A stretch of DNA of 64,000 nt from Limnanthes douglasii subsp. nivea (Eukaryota > Streptophyta > Magnoliopsida > Brassicales > Limnanthaceae). Location of the stretch: the NCBI GenBank assembly GCA_036936605.1, contig JAUPFV010000001.1:114150771-114214770 (forward strand), in the 5' to 3' direction. Positions 9,754 through 21,631 of the stretch are shown in pieces. Numbering within the stretch: position 1 is the stretch's first letter; every line of letters begins with the position of its first letter. Position numbers and translations under genes: made by a program. The notes below the pieces were generated by a model. It made no database searches, had not been told where the DNA came from, and saw nothing but the letters and a program-made list of their open reading frames with translations.

Positions 9754-12746
9754 CTAAATGCCATGTAAAAGAACATCTAACAAAAAACAAGATTTTACAA
9801 TAATTGAATGGCAAGCACAAAAAAATGGATATAACATAGTTCGGTCGTCTTCGAAGCTTTCTTCAGAAGTTTCCTTTTGTTCAGAAGCACTACTTTTCTT
9901 TGATTCAACTTCTTCGGATGAAGAGCTATGAATAAGATGAAAAGATTCGCTAGGACGACTTTTGATGGTAATTTTCTCCCAAAAGCTGGAGAGGTTAGCC
10001 TTAGGAAATGAATCATGAAATTCTCGAAGAAGTTTAGCAGATATTTTCTCGTCGGCATTTTGGATGGCAGCTAGCATGTCTTTTGCACATTCATTATCAG
10101 CACCAGTAGCAACACGCTTATTCTCTTCTTCGAATTGAGCTTTGGGAGCAGTCATATCCTCTATCAATTTCTTCTTCTCCTCCTCAATCTACTTAAGTGA
10201 AACTTGAAGACCATCGGGTGTCTGCTTCTTTATAGCTAACTTCTCATAATGCTTAGATTTGAGTTGATCTATTTCATTTTGGTGAGAAATATTAAGATCT
10301 TCCTTTTATTTTCGGTTCACTCCCCTAAGGTGATCCTTGCGATAGATGAACCCTTTCAGGAATTCTGATTTGGCCATTTGAAATCCTTAAAATTTCTTCT
10401 CCACCAAGCGTCCAAACATTTCCCTCATTCTTTTTTCAGCAGTAATAATCTTCATTTAGCGCACCATCTCCTTTGCCAAATTCTCTAGATGCTCTTGCGT
10501 TAATTTTGTACTGCAATGCCAATATTGGAAAATGGTTGCAGTGCAAGTGCAATTTTTTCGGATAGTTCCTTAGGAGGAATGATCATTGGGCTAGGATGAG
10601 GTATAAAAGCAACGGAGGTTGGAGGAAAATCGACTTCTAGTAAAAGTGCTTCAGAAATAGTGGGAGCACATATTTTGCCAAGATTGTGCAGTTGGTCTTG
10701 AAGTTCTTGAAGGATTGGAACTTCATCTCCAACAAGATCTTGAGATTGATCAAAGTTGATGAAGCTATAAAGATCAAAGTTGTCATCACGTCGATCATTG
10801 TCTAAAGTAGTTCACCCTTGTTAAGTGACACTGTTTTCAGCACCTATGTTATTTTCTTTTTATTGACCTTCCACAACCACAATTTTGTCAGCATCGGACT
10901 GTACTTCTTCAACAATTTGCACATCTTTATTTTTTCCTTTATTTTGAGGAGTCGTTTTAATTGCGCCTTTCTTTTTTATCGGGGCAATTGTTTATTCCTC
11001 TTTGGAGAAGGCTCACCTTCTACTCCTTCTTCGATTGTGGGGAAATTATTTTCTATTATTTTCTCTTCGAAGTCTTAGACATTAGATCTTCTGAAAGGCT
11101 AGCATCAGATGTGCTAGCTGCTTTTTTATTCTTTTTCCCTTCTTCTTCAGGGGAAGGTGACTATTCGATATATTTCGAACATGCAAAAATACTTTGCAGG
11201 CAGGGGCCAATAACCTTTTGACAACATACAAAGGGTTGGGCGGCCCTATTAGATTGTCAAGGAAACGAGCTCCCAAGTTGATTATCCACAGATGGTTTTC
11301 GAGTAAAATGTACTGCTCCTTTCTTTTTCAGTCCAGGCTGCAAGTTTGAGAAACGTATCTTTGGCATCTTTTTTACGAAGCTTATAACACTTCAAAATTT
11401 TTGCACAAAATACAGTATTTGATAAGAGATAGGAATAAATTTTATTGGAGATATAATTCAAGCAATAGAATAAAAAGACTCACGATTACTCATCGAGACG
11501 AGGTTCAACTTTGATGGGTTGGCTTCAGAAATTTCTTTACCATTCTCCCAAGCTTTTGAGACGAAGAAATTTTTTTGTTTCTAAAATTTTCCTCTGTCCA
11601 ACAAGTCGTCGATGATCTTCAAATCGTCATCCATTGTTAGATAGTAAAATGAAAGTATCAGTCCTTTCCACAATTTGGTCAAGGGAATGAATTCTAGGAT
11701 GCAGGGGGGGAATTCGGTCCAGTCGAGAAGCCAAGATCATGGAGAGCAAAGTGAACCACTAATTTGGTGTCACCTAAGTTGGGTACAGATCCAAATTTTT
11801 TTGCAATCCAAAATGGTTTCCTCTTTTTTGGGTAAACGAAGTATAATGTTGTTTCTCATTCCCCCATTGTCTTTTTAGGTCATCTGCTTGGCTCTCTTGG
11901 TAATATGTGTAAGAAATTTTTTTAAAGCCAATATATAATGTGCTTCGAGAGGCTTTAAAGTTTCACCAACTCATGCACCAGTTCTTTAAATATTGTCACA
12001 AGATATTTATTTTTTCTTGTTGTACGAGATTTTGCCTTTGAAACATTCTTACTGCTTCCCTCTCTGATTCCTTTGAAGTTTCTTCTTCTGTTTCAGCCTT
12101 GTTATTTGAATGTGTAGCTTCAGAATCTATTTCCTCATCGGATGCCTCATCCATTAGTCGAGGTGGGTTACTTAAGGGATTTTGTTGAGACGTTGTTGCT
12201 GCCTCAATAATCTCCCTCGGGGAAGGAGAAGTGATTGATGAATTCGAAGAAACATCGCATTCAAAGAAATGTAAGCATCATCACCCATGGTTGTGAACGT
12301 TTTTCTTTTTGGAGTTTGAGGAGACTGAGTTTTTGTTTCCTTGTGCAATGGACAAGGGGGATCAAGATTGACTGGATAAGGAGTCTCTTCTAATTTCTTT
12401 GAAGAAGATTTGGTTACCTTATGATTGATTCGAAGTGATGATTAGGTCGGAGAAGGTAGATTTGAGGTATTTTTTGTGTTTGAGTTTTTGATGATTGACT
12501 TTCTTCTATAAGAGCAGATTGAGAAAATGCATAAGTTTTGTTAAGGTCAAAATTACCGTAATATTTTATCTCTGTAGACAAACCACGAGGATCGTTGCTT
12601 ATTAGTTCAGTTGCTCTATATTCATCTACTCTTTCGCTTATACAGAAGTAGTCGTACGATCTGAAGACTTTGTTGTGTGATTTTGGAGAACTGGGTTTTT
12701 TGGGAATTTTGGCTTTGGATCTTCTAGTTTTCGGATGCTTTCTCAT
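9754..12746 (-). pseudogene. diverged Tat-type antisense gene, decayed
   Basis: The minus-strand reading is homologous in order to the antisense genes of elements A and B further along. It starts at an ATG near 12746 with a basic N-terminus (MRKHPKTRRSKAKIPKKPSS). Near 11480-11640 it reads DDLL, FVSKAWENGKEI and NPSKL, matching the 'VVDDLLES..FISGAWENGK..NPS' block of A. After Lys/Glu-rich stretches (about 11070-11170) it ends with LLREFHDSFPKANLSSFWEKI (9754-10167), matching 'MVLLFHETFPKRTLGPLWKFV' in A. An intron-like donor 'GTGAGT' sits after the NPSKL block, as in A and B. Many frameshifts and stops show it is dead. Function is unknown; coiled coil and basic clusters suggest a nucleic-acid or Gag-associated role (inference). 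No gag, RT or integrase and no LTR are visible nearby, so either a fragment was left behind or this family also exists alone. Confidence 0.6.
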
Positions 12747-12902
12747 AAAGAAGTTGAAGATTGAACGAAAAATTTGAGTTTTCCGGTAATGATAGCTAGC
12801 AGATTGAAGAAACAAATGAAGATAGCGAGAGATTTTTTATTTATTTATGTAGTTTCTCTCTCAAGAAATTATGTTTGTGAATCAAACAATTGTTCGTAGA
12901 AG

Positions 12903-12910
12903 TATTTATA
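12903..12910 (-). promoter_or_regulatory. TATA box of the antisense-gene relic
   Basis: TATAAATA on the minus strand, about 160 nt upstream of the chosen ATG (12746), followed by a pyrimidine-rich leader. The antisense gene of element A has a TATATAAA at a comparable distance, which supports the call. Confidence 0.45.
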
Positions 12911-13769
12911 GGAAGAGAAAATAAGTATTGAGAAGTGGAAGAGGTGGAATGTAATTCGATAGAATTTGAAATGGTTGCGTATATAAGGATTTAACATATG
13001 TCATACTATAGGTCCAGTGGCAAACCTAGTGCCTAAGGCACATCACTTACCTAGAATTAGACCTGGCATCTAGAGTGTCATCATCTATTGAGTCTCAGCT
13101 TCGAATCATGGAGATTGTTGAAAAAAAATGGTTTCGTATTAAATAATTCGAGGCACTGAGTTTGAAATATGAAAACAACAAGTTTGAAGCAGTTCAAATT
13201 ATGGATAAAGGGTATTTTCTTCACCTCCAAATATTTCTGAAGTTATTTAGTTGCCATTCATTTACTTTCATAAGAACTAATTAGGCTACTGATAAGGAAA
13301 TAGAACTTCGAGAACTAAAATGTAAAGGAATTAAACCTGTTATGACAGGTTGTGTAATTAGAAGAGAAAATTAAAGCTTTACATTTTAATGAGGGACTAA
13401 TGTGCAATTAAACCTTTTCTTGTGTCAGTTAAAGTTAAGTTTTTTAACTTTTATATAAAAATGGCAAGGTTGATCTAATAAAGCTCTCAATTTCTGAGAT
13501 TAACTATTCTTATTACTTGACTTTCTCTCTCTAAAAATCTATTTCTCTACATTCTTTTATCTCCTCGATCTTATATAGTAAACCAAATAATTACTCATCA
13601 AACAACTTAAAAATGAGATTCATTCGTCGAATATTGTACGTATAGAAATTGTATTTCAGCTAAAATTTATGTTGTATAAACAACTTGAAAAAGGATATCC
13701 ATGTGCATGTTGGACAACTAAGAACTTTTTTGAACGTTAAAGAAATATAGTCAATAAATCCCGCCAAAG
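12911..13769. other. no gene seen
   Basis: AT-rich DNA with short low-complexity frames only. Confidence 0.4.
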
Positions 13770-13935
13770 TAGGGATGGCAACATGCCGTCCGGGCCAGGT
13801 TAAGTTGGTCCGCTCGAGCCCGCTTTTTAGACACTTGAGCCCAAATTCGATCCGGCCCACTCAAGGCTTTATGTTTTCAAATTTGAACTCGTCCGTCTAT
13901 GTCTATTGCCGAACCCAGTCTGGCCGCGAACATCA
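13770..13935. mobile_element. hAT-like terminal fragment
   Basis: TAGGGATGGCAACATGCCGT followed by GC-rich 'ccgggcc', 'gcccgc' and 'gatccggccc' phrases resembles the 5' terminal inverted repeat of plant hAT elements (TAGGG-TGGCAA). I could not find the matching far end (TTGCCATCCCTA) within 1 kb, so only one end is supported. Confidence 0.35.
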
Positions 13936-14310
13936 ATTTCAAAATACTTTTATATTTTTTATTTTATTTTAAATATTTATTATTATTTTTAAATATATTA
14001 TTTTTATTTTATATATAATATATTATTATATATATATATATATTGTAATTTTCGTGCCGGAACATGTCAAATAAATTAAAAATACGAAATCGATCGTTCA
14101 CAAACTATAACTTCTAAACTTGTACCTAATCCATTTTATGTTTGGACCGAATCGGATTGGACCAGATAAATCTCGAATTGTCATTGTTATGCCAAAGGTT
14201 GTTCAAATTTTGCAAATCATTTATTTTTAGATTTCATAATAAAATATTAAAACCTCTCATGACCTCTTTCAAAAGAGTTGTATTTGACAGATCGTTATTC
14301 ATATGTGTTA

Positions 14311-14583
14311 CTCCCTCCATTCCATTACAATGGACGTTTAAGGATTTGACACGGATATTAATAAAAGCAATGATTGTTTTGTTTTCTTTGAGAAAGCTAA
14401 AAAGGAACATTTTTATTTAGTGCATAGTTTTCTCTTTCTTCTTAAAGATAGGACATAAATAAAATTGATTGGCTAATAGAATAAAGTAATTAGTTGACTG
14501 TAGTTAATGCTTAAGTGAGAACCACTATTAAATTAGAATTTGAAAATTTGTCTAAAACGACTCATAAAGTGGAACGGAAGGAG
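14311..14583. mobile_element. Stowaway-type MITE (Tc1/mariner)
   Basis: A 273-bp element with terminal inverted repeats CTCCCTCCATTCCA at the left and TGGAACGGAAGGAG at the right, flanked by the dinucleotide TA on both sides (14309-14310 and 14584-14585). TIR sequence, size and TA duplication are diagnostic for Stowaway. No coding capacity. Confidence 0.9.
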
Positions 14584-14956
14584 TATATTTTACAACCGTA
14601 AAATCTCGAAATAAGACCCAAACACGTGGACCATGTAGTATATTAACTAAATCGAATTTTAATAATTAAGATATGTATATTATTTTGATATTACTTGTAT
14701 ATTATTTTGATATTATAAATAATTTATTTAATATTCTAAAAAAACTATTGATAATTTCCAATTATTAGATATGTAATTTTATTTAGATATTCAAACAGAA
14801 TGTTTTTAAATTATTTTTTATACATTTATAAAATAATATTTTGTATGTGTTAATCAATTCAAAATTTAATAATTAAGAATGTATATCATAAAAAAATATT
14901 TGTAATATTTATTTGTAATATTTTTAATAATTATATTTCTATTTCAATAAATAAAT

Positions 14957-15614
14957 GGGAAATTGTAGTAAAGGTACCTACTCAACTATTCAATTGTCAC
15001 TTACCACCCAAGGTTTGATCAATTGTTACTTAATACCCAACTCAACTACCTTATTGTCACTTACAACCTAACTTTATTTTAATACCCTAACTACCCTCAC
15101 CATTCATGGACAGCCACGTAACCAAAATTTCTATTTCCTTCTCTTTACTTCTTTTTCCTACTTTTCCTTTAATTTTATTTTTAAAAGATCCGTATCTTTC
15201 GAACCAGAGCTCGAAAAAAATAAATGAAAGTACCATTGCTTTTGTTTTTTAAAAATGAACAAAACTAGATCCATTTATGATATTTTTTGATTTTTTTAAA
15301 AAATAAAATTTCACCAGTTGCAAGCAATTCGCATCTTGAGAATTGTACCAGTTTTTTTTTTTTTTTTTTTATCGTTCAGAAATCCTGAGAGTTGCAAGAA
15401 ATTCGCATCTTATCATGAGAATCGTTCAGAAATTTGCAAGCAATTCGCATCTTATCATGCGAATCGTTCAGAAATTGCAAGCAATTCGCATCTTATCATG
15501 AGAATCGTTCAGAAATTGCAAGCAATTCGCATCTTATCCTGAGAATCGTTCAGAATTTGCAAGCAATTCGCATCCTGAGAATTTGCAAGCAATTCGCATC
15601 TTGAGAATTGTACC

Positions 15615-15657
<43 letters not shown>

Positions 15658-16325
15658 CGTTCAGAAATTCTGAGAGTTGCAAGCAATTCGCATCTTATCA
15701 TGAGAATCGTTCAGAAATTTGCAAGCAATTCGCATCTTATCATGCGAATCGTTCAGAAATTGCAAGCACTTCGCATCTTATCATGAGAATCGTTCAGAAA
15801 TTGCAAGCAATTCACATCTTATCTTGAGAATCGTTCAGAATTTGCAAGCAATTCGCATCCTGAGAATTTGCAAGCAATTCGCATCTTGAGAATTGTACCA
15901 GTTTTTTTTTTTTTTATCGTTCAGAAATCTTGAGAGTTGCAAGCAATTCGCATCTTATCATGAGAATCGTTCAGAATTTTGCAAGCAATTCGCATCTTAT
16001 CATGAGAATCGTTTAGAAATTGCAAGCAATTCGCATCTTATCATGAGAATCGTTCAGAAATTGCAAGCAATTCGCATCCTGAGAATTTGCAAGCAATTCG
16101 CATCCTGAGAATTTGCAAGCAATTCGCATCCTGAAAATTTGCAAGCAATTCGCATCTTGAGAATTGTACCAGTTTTTTTTTTTTTTTTTTTACCAGCGCG
16201 CGCCTTTTTTTAGTCGGGGGTATTTTTGTCCAAATTTCAGTTCGAAGTACCAAGTTACACTATCCAAAAAGCGGGTACCGCCGGGTAATACCATAGTTGA
16301 GAAGGTATTTACCGGTACTTTTCTC
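14957..16325. mobile_element. non-autonomous MULE with internal tandem repeats
   Basis: A 1369-bp element flanked by a perfect 9-bp target duplication TAAATAAAT (14948-14956 and 16326-16334). The ends begin GGGAAATTGTAGTAAAGG on the left and, inverted, GAGAAAAGTACCGGTAAA on the right, and share the inner block ACCT(A/T)CTCAACTA. A 9-bp duplication and G-rich imperfect TIRs point to the Mutator superfamily. There is no transposase frame; the interior is mostly a higher-order tandem repeat. Confidence 0.8.
15303..16192. repeat. higher-order tandem repeat with poly-T tracts
   Basis: The basic unit of about 41 bp contains 'tgcaagcaattcgcatc' and 'gagaatcgttcagaaat'. Five to seven units plus a poly-T tract make a higher-order unit of 265-285 bp. 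The anchor 'ttgagaattgtaccag' recurs at 15336, 15601, 15886 and 16157, each followed by a T run (18, 39, 14 and 19 T). Frames through the repeat (for example 15318-15786, plus) are a by-product of the unit length and are not genes. Confidence 0.9.
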
Positions 16326-16638
16326 TAAATAAATTGTACTTATATATTTATCTATTAAAAAAATATATTTATATATTTATATATAATTTTAATTCTAATA
16401 TTGAATCTCAACTTTTTTTGAAGTAATTATAATATTTATTATTATTTTTAATTAGAAAGGACTTTTATTAAAACGTTTAGAAAATACAATGACCAATTGC
16501 TTAGTTTACCAACAAAATAAACAGGAGATGACTTTTAAAAGCCCGCTAAAAAACAAGGAAATTCAAAAGTCATCTTCTTCGAGCTTCCTCAAACTAGACC
16601 ATTCAATCCATACTTGAACAAGGCACAACTTTCCAACC

Positions 16639-17121
16639 CTATCTTACATATACCTCCAGTCTGTTCCTGATATACCTTGTTCCCAAATTTTCCAGAAAAA
16701 CAATAGCTCGGAGAGCATTTGGAGCATAACTGTGATTGAAATCCAATATTTTACCAATTTGCAAAGAGTGCTTTATAGTCCAGTTAGGAACTTTATTTTG
16801 CTTTCGAAAGATGTGTTTAATCTTCATTGTTCAGTTAATTAACTCTCTAAAACAATTGATAATAGGATCCAAATACCATATGGATTTACCTCTTGCTAGG
16901 AGCTCAATCAAGACAGTAGAGTCTGTTTCAATGTCAAAGTTTGTGATGTTTAGATCTTTGCAGATTAGTAATCCATCCATCGACGCTCTACTTTCTGATA
17001 TGATTGGAGTATTTTTCCCGTATAGATTACTGAAGCCTTGCACAATGATTCTTGCCTCATCTCGAATGAAACCACCTCCGTTTGATTCACCATTAAAGCA
17101 ACAGGCTCCATCAGTATTCAA
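16639..17121 (-). pseudogene. LINE RNase H-like domain
   Basis: The frame at 16831-17121 begins MNTDGACCFNGESNGGGFIR, with the catalytic 'TDGA' Asp kept, and continues with ESRASMDGLLICKDL and DIETDSTVLIELL, the second acidic site. A TAG/TGA region separates it from the C-terminal piece at 16639-16827 (IKHIFRKQNKVPNW, with an 'ADWLA'-type site altered). The family removes RNA during LINE integration. One or two disabling mutations make this copy fairly young compared with the first LINE. Confidence 0.8.
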
Positions 17122-17466
17122 TTTGTATCAGTTGGCTTTATGATTGATCCAGCTAAAAAAATCGGGATTAAAGGTTTCTTTAAGTAATTGCTACAACCAA
17201 GTAAGAGATCCACCTTCCAATCTTTTCCCCAAATACTGCTGCGAAGAAGCATTGCCTTCTCAAGACCAGTGGGAATGAAATTTATATGGTTAATCAACGA
17301 GTTTAGCGTGGAATTCTGGTCACGTGCTTTTTGAAATCCCTTGCTTTCCAAATTACCCATGAAATAATCGAAGCTAAAATCGTTCTGATGTTGCAAGGCT
17401 TAGAACTTGACCAATACAAAGTTCGAATAAGATGGTGTAAGTTTATAGATCTGGATATTTGAATAC

Positions 17467-17776
17467 CTAAAATATAGCTGAAGTGTATCCCAACATTTTA
17501 GGCCAACTGACAGTGAACAAGGACATGACTTGTGTTTTCCAAACTGTTGCAGAATTGGCATTTGGAAGCAAACTGAAGATGTTTTCTTTACATTGTTGAG
17601 TCAGTAGGAATCCAATTAAACAAAGCACGACAAAGGAATATGGAACATTTCCTGAGAGATAAAGAATTCCATGTCTTTTTATACAGGTTTGATACATTTC
17701 CTTTTGTTCTGATTTCATTCCAAGTCATTTTCTGAGTTGAAAGCTCCGTCTGGAGAAAGAACCCATTTGATAACAT
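17467..17776 (-). pseudogene. LINE RT zinc-binding domain (zf-RVT)
   Basis: Two overlapping frames read NLYKKTWNSLSLRKCSIFL, then FNWIPTDSTM, then a Cys-rich C-terminal part in another frame (CQFCNSLENTSHVLVHC-like around 17510-17560). An indel breaks the domain. It sits 5' of the RNase H domain on the same strand, as expected for ORF2. The element starts here, so RT itself is absent. Confidence 0.7.
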
Positions 17777-17799
17777 CCAGATTATTGTTATTCAGATTG

Positions 17800-18124
17800 A
17801 ATGTTTGAATGCTATCAATGATAGGGTTAGTTACAGTCATATGAAGCTTAACCAAATCCTAGTGATCGTTAGCCCAGAAACTGCGAATCTTAGTATTTAC
17901 ATACCAGCTCCTATTGAGAATCTATATTTATTCAGCGTACTAAAAATAAAATTTGATAATTTATATAACCGGAACAATTTTTTATATACACGTAAAAAAT
18001 CTATAACTGATATAATACAATTACAAATATATATAGCGTATCACTAACTATATATATATAATGTTAAAAATTCAGAACGGATACTTTAATTATGTTTATA
18101 ATGTGTTAAATTATAATAATATGC
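17800..18124. other. AT-rich spacer, no gene seen
   Basis: Short TA-rich stretch between the LINE and the endogenous pararetrovirus; the frame at 17805-18047 has no motif. Confidence 0.4.
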
Positions 18125-18205
18125 GAGCCAATACGAAAATAATTTTCGAATGAGGGTAAGAAATATAGAAAAGATCTAGGTGACCAAGAGAGAGTAGCCC
18201 ACACA
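18125..18205 (+). repeat. left 81-bp terminal direct repeat of the pararetrovirus
   Basis: Matches 24546-24626 with few differences; contains 'tacgaaaataattttcga' and 'ggtgaccaagagagagtag'. It begins inside the primer-binding site region ('gagcca'). The spacing of the two copies (6421 bp) gives the unit length of the integrated circular genome. Confidence 0.85.
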
Positions 18206-18700
18206 AACAATATAAACCACACAAACACCCACCACCTAAAACGAACTTATCCAGCTTTCTTCAACCCTAACCTTACCATCGTCCTATATGAAAACACAGA
18301 CAGCCAAAATAGAAAATATAATAGAATACACACATGTCCCTGAGAATACGCAGGTTAATGAATCTTCATTACCCTTGGTAAGCCCTTATAACCTTTACCG
18401 GAAAAAATGATCTTTAATAAAAAATATTTGAACCTTGATCAATACTAAAAGACCTCTACTAAAAGAATATATTTAATCTTCTAGAGTGGACCAGTGTGTT
18501 TTACATGCAACTACGACAGAACAATATGTCACTATGGAGATACCGGAAGAATTCATAACCCGGTGGAAATAAGAATGATACACGCACCTCTACCTGGGAG
18601 CTGTCCGGGTAGTCCTAACACACCATGGGAGAAAAAAGGTTGTCGGTCACGGTAAGACTCGCTTTATTGGACACAAGGTTCTTATAGTACCAACACGCGG
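18206..18700 (+). other. pararetroviral leader
   Basis: About 500 bp with short upstream frames only, between the terminal repeat and the first coding remnants. This is the position of the structured leader of caulimovirid pregenomic RNA. No conserved structure was established by eye. Confidence 0.45.
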
Positions 18701-18704
18701 TCAT

Positions 18705-19488
18705 ATGCACGATACTTACTACCCTTTATGCTGGAAGTGCAGTCCTGACTTTCTTCCCCAATTTCAATCTGTCACTTCGAGACCCAAACCTCGCTACTTT
18801 CTTGAAAGTTCAGGTGCAAATTACAGGATCCGAGCAAAAAGGGTCTTCAATGTCGGCCACCTTGCACCACCAAATTGTCTACCGTTTACAAGATCATGCT
18901 ATGGATTTACCATCAAAACAAGAATCTTCCAATGCTCTTTTAGTGCTAGCAAGCAATGATGAGCAAATCTCAACCATCGTCCAGATTCCAAGACAGATCC
19001 TGGAAGAAGAACTTCATGAGCTTATGCCTTTGGAGTGGATCACGAATTTTAAAAGAAACAGAAACACATCTCCTCAGAGCGGCAGACCCTACTTTCGTCA
19101 GACAGACCAATGGAATAGTATATACGGTTTATAAACTTGAAGACGAAGAAGCGGCAAAAGTTCCATCTTCCACTCTACAATGGTATGCCATGTTTTCAAG
19201 CCAAGATAAAAAGACATGCCTATTACCCGGTTTCACCCAGACGGATCACATTCTTATACTGACAAGATAAACGACCACTTCATTCGGGACGTTGATCCTT
19301 TTATGTGTGATAAAGGATGCACATACTGGATGGAAGGCTCCGATTCATATGACGACTCAGATGAAGATGAAGATGAGGTTTTGGATCCCCAAGACATAGA
19401 AAAGCCAAATGGAGATAGTCCTCTTCATTCATGTATGATGTTTTCCCCTAGATCAACAACATACGTAGATGATTTTCTAAAGCTATAA
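18705..19488 (+). pseudogene. pararetroviral movement-protein-like region (broken)
   Basis: Three overlapping frames (18705-18959, 18802-19134, 19216-19488) carry the first coding region after the leader. Visible pieces are VYRLQDHAMDLPSKQESS, VQIPRQILEEELHELMPLEW and an acidic tail SYDDSDEDEDEV. Pieces of the 'IPR.I..EEL..L.P..W' kind occur downstream of the 30K-type movement domain in several caulimovirid polyproteins. Position and composition fit a movement or N-terminal polyprotein region, which would act at plasmodesmata, but no diagnostic 30K motif was confirmed. Frameshifts and stops disrupt it. Confidence 0.45.
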
Positions 19489-19489
19489 A

Positions 19490-20250
19490 AACATATGGAC
19501 GCACAAACGAAGGTTGTATCCAAGCCATATGTACAACCTTCCTCGATATTTCCTAGTGGAAAATGGAAGAACCCAGCCAACAAGAAGTTGTCCTAAACTG
19601 GCATACAAATAACGCTATTGCTCAGAATATGGTTTTACACAAGATAGACAATAAGGTAAAGAGGTCATTTCCCAGAATACTCAAGTGGAGCGTAATTTTG
19701 GAGAATTAAACTGACAAATTTAACAACTATATCAAAAGTTACGTTCACAAATCGCTCAGCTAGATAAGGACTTAAGAAGCATGATATTACAGAAGAAGAC
19801 GGGACGAGATTTTGACCAAAAGGAAGCAGAAATCAAAAAATTAAAAGCGGAAATTGCTATGATTGAATCTGACATGATGATGTCACATGTTCCCTTCCCT
19901 ACATATACAAATCTGGTGCATATTCTGAAAGAAACAAGTCTGTATTTCTTCCCTCAATTACCCGACTACTAGAGCCATTTTAAAATGACTCATGATATAT
20001 TAAGGCCTACTCTAAAGCCCGTGCTGAAAAAAGAACCAAAGGGAAAGAGAAGACTGAAGACCTCTGCCAAAATATGGTTTTCCAATTCCCATACTGGAAG
20101 GAAAACTCTACATCTACTGAAGGAGATCTCATAGAAAGTGAATAACTGGAATTCGAAATGGTTAATATTACATATCTACTAATGGCTAATTCCGTAGACT
20201 CAGACGCTCAAGCCGAGGACACAGAAGAAATAGAAGAAGAAACAATTCAC
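19490..20250 (+). pseudogene. pararetroviral charged/coiled-coil linker
   Basis: Stop-broken coding remnants, with a coiled-coil-like heptad stretch around 19790-19880 (DFDQKEAEIKKLKAEIAMIE) and an acidic patch near 20200-20250 just before the coat-protein region. Caulimovirids commonly place a coiled-coil (virion-associated) and acidic segment here. Function assigned by position only. Confidence 0.35.
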
Positions 20251-21060
20251 TTTTGATGACATTTCCCCACACCAGTGGAGAACAAGGCTGCATGAGTTTG
20301 GAGCATGGATTGATCTTCAAATGACTAGAAGTGGTGTTGAATTGTCAGACGTCCTAAGGGAATTTGCATCGTGTATGACCAGATCTTTTAGAAAATGGTT
20401 TCATATTTTGGGCGACTATCAACAGTTACAGTTCTATCAAGTGAAAGACGCCTCAAACATTCTGAGAACCATACATCAAAAATTTATTGGAGATTATTCT
20501 CTGATAGATATATTAGCCCGACAAGAATATTTTCAAATGAGATGTTGTTCACTAGAAGCCAAAGATCTTGAGTATCACCACCACAGGATGTCCAAAATGT
20601 ATTATATGCTTAACGGATATAATGACCCCAATCTAAGGCACATGTATATCGCATCCCTTTCGAAATAAGTTCAACCAGAACTGCAAAGGACTATTGCGAC
20701 ATCAGGAAGAGAAGTAGCCAGAATCACCCTATGAGAAATTCATCAACTAACTCTCTCGGTGATTGAAAAACTGTGCGAACAACAAAGACTTTTTAAGTCA
20801 ATGATGAATAATAAGAAATTACGCACTAAGGCATGTCTAAATCCTTAATTGGAAATTAAATGTAAAGATAAGAAGAAGTTCACATGTCCTACGAAGAAAA
20901 AACCGCACTACAAGAAATTTAAGAGAAGGTTCCAAAAACCAAAGAGGTATAAAAGGCCTTTTAAATTCTTCCGGAGGAAAAATTTCAGGAGATCATTAGC
21001 AAAATCAGATAGGTGTTTTGTATGTGGGCAAAAATGACACTTTTCGAAAAATTATCCAAA
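20250..21060 (+). pseudogene. pararetroviral coat protein with zinc-finger remnant
   Basis: The frame 20321-20668 has the caulimovirid capsid pattern, including WFHILGDYQQLQFYQ and MYYMLNGYNDPNLRHMYI. A stop follows, then a strongly basic stretch (20849-21000, Lys/Arg-rich) and the start of a CCHC zinc knuckle, CFVCGQK. There the next Gly codon has become a stop and the final Cys is replaced by Tyr. The capsid domain would assemble the virion and the knuckle would bind RNA. At least three inactivating changes are visible. Confidence 0.7.
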
Positions 21061-21253
21061 CAAACCAGAGAAGGAAGCCCGAATGTTACAACAAGTACAA
21101 AACAACTTTTCAATGGAGATAGGAGACACATACGTCGAGTCTCTATTCTCAGAACAGGAAGATACAATGAGAAGACAGTATTTGCCCAAAATGTCTCGAC
21201 CACAGAAAAATCTATCTTAGAAGAAGATTACTACAACGATTACTCATATACAA

Positions 21254-21631
21254 GTGACAACAAAATTCCCATCTACACTGCCTAAGCCTGCTCAACCAAC
21301 AGTCGCAGTTCCACCGGTACAAATTCATGTTTTCCCTTCTAAATATGACAAACCTATCTCTGTTATTGGGTTTATGGATACCGGGGCACATAGGAGCATG
21401 ATGAATTCAGCCATTCTCCCTTCAGAATGTTGGGTTAAGTATACAGAATATTTCTGGGCAGCTGACGGAGAAATTTTTAAAACGAAGTTAATCACAAAAA
21501 CCCGATTGGGATCCAGTTCTTTCCTCACTGCATTATCTGGATATAGGTTTTTGGGACAAACCTTCCTGGAAAAAATATATTGGTTGGTTTTGACGTATAT
21601 CAGCAAGCTAAAAGGCTTCAGATTTTGCTAG
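21254..21631 (+). pseudogene. pararetroviral aspartic protease
   Basis: The frame carries VIGFMDTGAHRSMMN, the DTGA active-site loop of retroviral-type proteases, 30-40 residues after a Pro-rich linker, then ILPSECW. The protease would process the polyprotein. The frame ends early; reading continues in another frame (21580-21771) toward RT. It lies directly downstream of the zinc motif and upstream of RT, the usual order. Confidence 0.75.

Larger units (their letters stand above)
16440..17790 (-). mobile_element. 5'-truncated L1-type LINE
   Basis: Only the 3' part of ORF2 is present on the minus strand: zinc-binding domain (17467-17776), linker (17118-17396) and RNase H (16639-17121). An AATAAA-type signal (about 16463-16470) and an A/T-rich tail follow near 16440. 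5' truncation is usual for LINEs. Shared phrases with the 2.4-5.2 kb copy (KIWNSL-type start of zf-RVT, HSLQ/KIG..FNHSYAPN-type C-terminus) indicate related families. Confidence 0.8.

Noticed and set aside
15303..16192. Regularly spaced repeats that might suggest a CRISPR array
   Set aside because: Units are contiguous, without unique spacers, in a plant transposon; no cas genes.
15318..16253. Several open frames of 60-75 codons with repeated NSHLIMRIVQK-type peptides
   Set aside because: They are by-products of the 41-bp repeat and poly-T tracts (Phe runs), not genes.
16639..17121. RNase H-like host gene
   Set aside because: The neighbouring zf-RVT domain in the right order and the decayed frame show it is the 3' part of a LINE.
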